NCBI GenBank assembly: GCA_964017195.1
Contig: OZ024898.1
Coordinates: 8,373,294 to 8,437,293, forward strand
Length of the DNA: 64,000 bases
Source: Siderastrea radians
Taxonomy: Eukaryota; Cnidaria; Anthozoa; Scleractinia; Rhizangiidae
Direction: 5' to 3'
The notes below the pieces were generated by a model that made no database searches, was not told where the DNA came from, and worked only from the letters and a program-made list of their open reading frames with translations. A program made the position numbers and the translations under genes. Below are positions 62,801-64,000 of this stretch, in pieces. The stretch's first letter is position 1. Each line of letters begins with the position of its first letter.

Positions 62801-63915
62801 TCATTTCCTCACCGACGCAGTACCACAGCTTCTTTGGAAACTAACCCCTTTATTCATAAGTTTGTCCAGGTCGAACTTTTGATCTCTGCACGTTCATAAA
62901 TTATTGAAAATATGATAAAGATCGGCAAACGGAAAAATATGACAAATTGAAAGAGAGTGTCGCATTTAGTAACAATACCAAATAAGAGAGAGAATTGTTG
63001 AAAATTGAAGGAGATGTTTCTTTTTGAAAACTCCAAACTCACCGATGTTTGTATGGCTGACTGTCAAGAGTTGCTACCTAGCCATTCAAACGTCTGTAAA
63101 CGTTGTAACTTTCAAGTCGTTTGAAGCCGGTTTTTATCTTTTGTCTTTCAAACTTCGGGTGTTAGCTAAATTTTACAAGCTCTATCTAGTTATGATGTCT
63201 GTTAGTCTTTCGGTTGAATTTTAACATTCAAAGTTTATACAACGAGCAAAGATCACCCTAAGAAAGATGGAATGTTCGGTATGTCTCGAACAGTTGGAAC
63301 AAGGAAAAACTGAGTCCCCGGCTGAAATCGAAACCATGACGTTCCGTACACCGGTCGAACGCTCGAACCATTGAGCAACTGGGAGACTAGTGGCGAGTTA
63401 GGTCATATTAACCAGGTTCGTGTTGACACGCGTCCTGTATACTTCTAAGATCAGTATTTTTATTACGTCACTTGCATAGAACTACAGAGAAAGCCGGAAG
63501 TGGAGCCCATGACCTTCCGTACACTGATACTAACTGGGCGTTCTTACCATACGCTGTAAAAAAAACCAGCTCGCCGGCACGAGTGTCCTTGTAGCTCAGG
63601 GCTTAGAGCATCTGACCGATGTTCGGAGGGTCATGGTTTTGACAATCGCTGATGACTCAGACTTTATCTTTGTTGCACCGTGCTCATGACAAACGGAATA
63701 AAGATTACCGGTACTTAAGTTTTTTTATCGCTCATTGATTTAACCGGAAAACGTTTTACCTTATAAACCTGCCGTTATTGTCTATTCAAAGTATTTCTTT
63801 GTATTCCTGATAGTTTGTTTTACTCTTCATCGGTAGGCACGACGAAGTTTACACGTGGAACAACGTCAATAGCTGTGTTCATAATATTATCGTAGGACAA
63901 CTCTGGATTGAACAG
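35891..63915 (+). CDS. OSBPL1A: Oxysterol-binding protein-related protein 1, long form (ORP1L), 25 exons, 3' end outside the window
   Basis: Exons: 35891-35971, 38971-39031, 40430-40515, 41345-41419, 43879-43990, 44885-44970, 45294-45370, 47899-47966, 49466-49533, 49663-49707, 50324-50397, 51073-51136, 51281-51385, 53760-53885, 54192-54294, 55149-55255, 55972-56085, 56563-57014, 57628-57703, 58373-58397, 58849-58958, 59358-59455, 59543-59576, 60073-60215, 63837-63915. All borders are AG/GT and all phases agree, giving 823 codons. Order: ankyrin repeats (about 1-238), PH domain (about 247-347), coiled linker with a FFAT-like motif (377-634), lipid-binding ORD (635 onward) with the EQVSHHPP signature at 748-755. 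In animals ORP1L sits on late endosomes, binds Rab7 through its ankyrins and VAP through FFAT, and senses or moves sterol and phosphoinositides. About 130 C-terminal residues are expected beyond 64000. Confidence 0.97.
37007..37491. mobile_element. Foldback element with ~175-bp arms
   Basis: 37007-37183 (start AATAATTGAAGGGCCCGGTG) and 37315-37491 are near-perfect inverted copies, including GCGTATTACTTTTGC at the inner edge. A spacer of about 130 bp separates them. Confidence 0.85.
37699..37849. mobile_element. MITE with ends TTGAAGGGGTGC
   Basis: TTGAAGGGGTGCCTGGAATAA and the inverted TTATTCCATGCACCCCTTCAA bound 151 bp. Confidence 0.75.
38305..38502. mobile_element. TTAACCCTT-type MITE, clear copy
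   Basis: Starts TTAACCCTTTAAGTGCCAG and ends GGAGCTTAAAGGGTTAA. Internal AAGGAGAAATTTGATGCTGA equals 46916-46935. Confidence 0.75.
38971..43990 (+). CDS. OSBPL1A: ORP1L exons 2-5: first ankyrin block
   Basis: The exons encode [26 protein letters not shown], then [21 protein letters not shown] and [15 protein letters not shown]. These are classical TPLHxA ankyrin repeats, about residues 40-135. In human ORP1L this block binds Rab7. Introns between them carry a MITE (40609-40756), a paired tRNA-like repeat (41648-42262) and a 1.35-kb inverted-repeat element (about 42359-43703). 39032-40429 shows nothing I recognise. Confidence 0.95.
40609..40756. mobile_element. MITE with GGATAAATC motifs
   Basis: Inverted ends GGCCCCAGT..TCAAAAGTTGGA and TCCAACTTTTGA..ACTGGGGCC. 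Inner CTATCCACCGGATAAATC boxes are shared with 47659-47816. Confidence 0.75.
41753..41824 (-). tRNA. tRNA-like segment or pseudogene in a foldback repeat
   Basis: It has a tRNA length of 72 nt with an A box (TAGCTCAGTGGTTAGAGC) and a B box (GGGTTCGAATCCC). Acceptor and T stems pair, but the anticodon stem is poor and the base before the anticodon is not T. It is best read as a tRNA-derived repeat module, not a working tRNA. Confidence 0.45.
42118..42189 (+). tRNA. tRNA-like segment or pseudogene, opposed copy
   Basis: Near-identical to the 41753-41824 copy but on the plus strand, with A box TAGCTCAATGGTTAGAGC and B box GGGTTCGAATCC. It has the same weak anticodon arm. It probably belongs to the same SINE-like family. 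Confidence 0.45.
42359..43703. mobile_element. 1.35-kb inverted-repeat element in an ORP1L intron
   Basis: About 50 bp near 42371-42420 (core GTTGTAGTTCAATTTTATCC) match, inverted, 43655-43700 (core GGATAAAATTGAGCTACAAC). The interior holds no recognised coding region. A C-run follows at about 43726-43743. Confidence 0.5.
44885..49533 (+). CDS. OSBPL1A: ORP1L exons 6-9: second ankyrin block
   Basis: The exons encode [24 protein letters not shown]-like [37 protein letters not shown] and [17 protein letters not shown], about residues 139-238. The order and exon structure parallel vertebrate OSBPL1A. Introns of note: 45371-47898 holds a GGCGTTTATT element, MITEs and a tRNA-like SINE; 47967-49465 holds a 450-bp repeat (48700-49150). 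Confidence 0.95.
45788..46643. mobile_element. Inverted-repeat element with GGCGTTTATT motifs
   Basis: Left end TACCATATTTTCTCGATTAA and right end TTAATCGAGAAAATACGGTA are inverted matches with TA borders. Multiple GGCGTTTATTCGAACCCG-like units sit just inside both ends (45808-45900 and 46503-46620). The interior has no recognisable gene. Confidence 0.65.
46741..46955. mobile_element. TTAACCCTT-type MITE copy
   Basis: Starts AACCCTATAAATCCCAGTG and ends GGAGCTTAAAGGGTTTAAT; the right half is almost identical to the 38305 copy. Confidence 0.7.
46983..47100 (+). mobile_element. tRNA-derived SINE-like copy
   Basis: It begins GTCTCCCAGTAGCTCAGTGG and contains a B-box-like GGGTTTGATTCCC, followed by CAGGGACTCAGATTTT. 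Related copies are at about 63290-63395 (minus) and 63590-63690 (plus), both continuing into CTCAG-TTT plus TTTGTT. Confidence 0.5.
47659..47816. mobile_element. MITE with GGATAAATC motifs, copy 2
   Basis: CTATCCACCGGATAAATCAC and its inverse GTGATTTATCCGGTGGATAG, with GGTTGTTCAA / TTGAACAACC near the ends. Confidence 0.75.
48700..49150. repeat. 450-bp dispersed repeat, copy 3
   Basis: Same orientation and block order as 21185-21640, in the ORP1L exon 8-9 intron. Ends in a C-run. Confidence 0.7.
49663..53885 (+). CDS. OSBPL1A: ORP1L exons 10-14: PH domain
   Basis: The exons read [54 protein letters not shown] and [16 protein letters not shown], the full PH fold with its closing tryptophan helix (about residues 247-350). 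PH domains of ORPs bind phosphoinositides on endosomal membranes. The last exon continues with an acidic stretch ([11 protein letters not shown]). The exon 13-14 intron contains the decamer-array element (52706-53629). Confidence 0.95.
50530..50826 (-). mobile_element. tRNA-derived SINE-like repeat, copy 2
   Basis: This copy shares GGTTTCTGTAGCA, CTGGATGGGATGCT, CAGCAGTATGTCGCC and CACCGACCTTCA with the 24660 copy, in the same orientation. It lies in the PH-domain intron 11 of ORP1L and includes a C-run. Confidence 0.6.
51422..51539. mobile_element. MITE with ends AGGTCACCTCGCCC
   Basis: AGGTCACCTCGCCC and GGGCGAGGTGACCT bound 118 bp. The right two-thirds plus the next 20 bases recur at 52269-52355. 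Confidence 0.7.
52269..52355. repeat. Partial duplicate of the 51422 MITE and its flank
   Basis: GTGGGGCGAGATATCTACAG through GGGCGAGGTGACCTGCTTCC and the flank TATTTCCTTCTTG match 51470-51556 with very few changes. Confidence 0.7.
52706..53629. mobile_element. Element with 20-bp ends and internal CAATCGAACT decamer arrays
   Basis: Ends CCCGGCATAGTCAATCGAAC and its reverse complement bound 924 bp, flanked by CCTTTG on both sides (52700-52705 and 53630-53635). Next to each end lie arrays of about 10-bp units, CAATCGAACT or its complement AGTTCGATTG, in both orientations (52718-52868 and 53407-53616). The middle (about 52870-53400) is single-copy and has no gene I recognise. Confidence 0.65.
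54192..57014 (+). CDS. OSBPL1A: ORP1L exons 15-18: coiled linker and FFAT-like motif
   Basis: Exons 15-17 encode a heptad-rich linker ([34 protein letters not shown]). Exon 18 (452 nt) contains EFFDARS (residues 500-506), a FFAT-like VAP-binding core, followed by a very acidic run ([14 protein letters not shown]). Human ORP1L has the comparable EFYDALS at this place. Position 7 of the motif is serine in both. The rest of exon 18 is serine-rich and probably disordered. Exon 16 has a duplicated 3' end, described separately. Confidence 0.93.
54416..54600. mobile_element. Foldback MITE with ends GTAGCCTGTTC
   Basis: GTAGCCTGTTCTAGGCGTTC ... GTGGAGCGCGAG is inverted as CTCGCGCTCCAC ... GAACAGGCTAC, with arms of about 80 bp. 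Confidence 0.75.
54755..55075 (-). mobile_element. tRNA-derived SINE-like repeat, copy 3 (diverged)
   Basis: Shares TATGTAGCATGAAGCGACTGGGAGCATTGC-type head fragments and an end reading CTCAACGCGCTAAC with copies 1 and 2, but the centre is different. Probably an old or chimeric copy. Confidence 0.4.
55149..55312 (+). repeat. OSBPL1A: Tandem duplication of an exon end and its splice donor in ORP1L
   Basis: The last part of exon 16 (from about 55202, THCLDLLSQ region) is repeated immediately, with its donor GAG|GTTAGT at 55255/55256 and again at 55312/55313. The 57-nt interval is open and in frame. Use of the second donor would add 19 residues ([19 protein letters not shown]). Confidence 0.75.
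56375..56560. repeat. AT-rich TTAATAAT low-complexity tract before ORP1L exon 18
   Basis: Nearly pure A/T with ATTAATTATTAATAA-like units, self-complementary throughout, ending just at the exon 18 acceptor (56561-56562). Confidence 0.85.
57180..57485 (+). mobile_element. CR1-like LINE 3' end fragment
   Basis: Translation around 57290-57390 gives [21 protein letters not shown], the end of a non-LTR reverse transcriptase ORF, then a stop. A short 3' UTR with AGCGCTTTTTGATGCC / GGCGCTATAT follows, and a TGTATATTAT repeat tail. It lies in the ORP1L exon 18-19 intron. Confidence 0.65.
57628..63915 (+). CDS. OSBPL1A: ORP1L exons 19-25: ORD lipid-binding domain (incomplete)
   Basis: The exons encode [13 protein letters not shown], a 25-nt exon [77 protein letters not shown] and [11 protein letters not shown], ending IVGQLWIEQ at 63915. 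This is a nearly full ORD with both signature histidines (752-753), which contact the phosphoinositide headgroup in related proteins. The final exons lie beyond 64000. The 3.6-kb intron before the last exon carries a TTAA-flanked element. Confidence 0.96.
58405..58575. mobile_element. TTAACCCTT-type MITE, degraded copy
   Basis: Retains GGGAGAACTTGTTTAATC, GTTATAATGCATTGATATGA and GCTGATCACTATAGAAGGC. Neighbouring 57704-58372 shows only a G-run near 57975. Confidence 0.45.
60276..62412. mobile_element. TTAA-flanked non-autonomous relative of the 12.9-kb transposon
   Basis: Ends read GGTGGCTCCATACAGTTT and, reversed, GGTGGCTCCATATAGTTT, each bordered by TTAA (60272-60275 and 62413-62416). The first nine bases equal those of the 12891-17441 element, and both contain a CCATGGCAAC box. 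No transposase-like reading frame is present in these 2.1 kb, so it probably depends on a related transposase. It lies in an ORP1L intron. Confidence 0.7.
62413..62612. mobile_element. TTAACCCTT-type MITE abutting the TTAA element
   Basis: Inverted relative to other copies: AACCCCAAGAGTGACAAGCATC at the left, GGGGCTTAGAGGGTTAA at the right. It begins exactly at the TTAA that closes the 60276-62412 element. Confidence 0.6.
63290..63395 (-). mobile_element. tRNA-derived SINE-like copy, minus strand
   Basis: Read on the minus strand it begins GTCTCCCAGTTGCTCAATGG and continues to GGGGACTCAGTTTTTCC, matching the 46983 copy with point differences. A partial third relative lies at 63480-63540. Confidence 0.45.
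63590..63690 (+). mobile_element. tRNA-derived SINE-like copy, degraded
   Basis: It has TTGTAGCTCAGGGCTTAGAGC (A-box-like), a decayed B box and the family tail GACTCAGACTTTATCTTTG. It lies 150 bp before the last visible ORP1L exon. Confidence 0.45.
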
Positions 63916-64000
63916 GTTAGTAATATCCTTCGATCGTGGGTTAAGGGGAGCTCTCACTTTGGCTTTGGGGGGGGGGAAGATGCCAGTCATTTCAGACTAG

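Overview
This window looks like nuclear DNA of a cnidarian, most likely an anthozoan such as a stony coral. The genes have many short exons with GT-AG introns. One gene combines PAN, EGF and TLDc modules, which fits cnidarians. Introns and spacers are packed with small foldback elements, tRNA-derived SINE-like repeats, CR1/L2-like LINE ends and microsatellites. Most short open frames in the window fall inside these repeats. The species is inferred from family knowledge only.

Three host genes can be assembled exon by exon with matching splice phases. (1) Minus strand, 24130 down to 3504: a secreted modular protein with a signal peptide, a PAN/apple-like domain, five EGF domains and a TLDc domain (9 exons, 501 codons if read through). 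The first TLDc exon carries an in-frame TAA at 5234-5236, so this allele or locus may be broken. (2) Minus strand, 35668 down to 27501: the mitochondrial ATP synthase inhibitor IF1 (4 exons, 123 residues), including a 26-nt microexon. (3) Plus strand, 35891 to beyond the window end: an ORP1L/OSBPL1A orthologue with ankyrin repeats, a PH domain, a linker with a FFAT-like motif, and an OSBP-related lipid-binding domain. 25 exons (823 codons) are visible and the 3' end is missing. IF1 and ORP1L are divergent, with start codons only 222 bp apart, so they probably share a bidirectional promoter.

The largest accessory object is a nested insertion (about 10511-17523) in the EGF4-EGF3 intron of the PAN/EGF/TLDc gene. 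The outermost layer has mariner-like ends and a TA duplication. Inside it are a LINE fragment, a palindromic MITE, a 22-bp perfect inverted repeat pair, and a TTAA-flanked DNA transposon (12891-17441). That transposon encodes a 1042-residue protein joining a Mutator/Kolobok-like DDE transposase to a C-terminal DEDDh 3'-5' exonuclease. A neighbouring tandem copy of the same EGF exon keeps the empty site, which fixes the insertion boundary. A 2.1-kb relative with similar TTAA-flanked ends lies in the last complete ORP1L intron.

Layout: 1-3.5 kb is repeat-rich downstream DNA. 3.5-24.1 kb is the PAN/EGF/TLDc gene. 24.1-27.3 kb is a spacer with a SINE and MITEs. 27.3-35.7 kb is IF1, with a 3.1-kb hAT-like nest in its last intron. 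35.9-64 kb is ORP1L, whose introns hold at least a dozen small elements. No prokaryotic features, CRISPR arrays or rRNA genes were seen.
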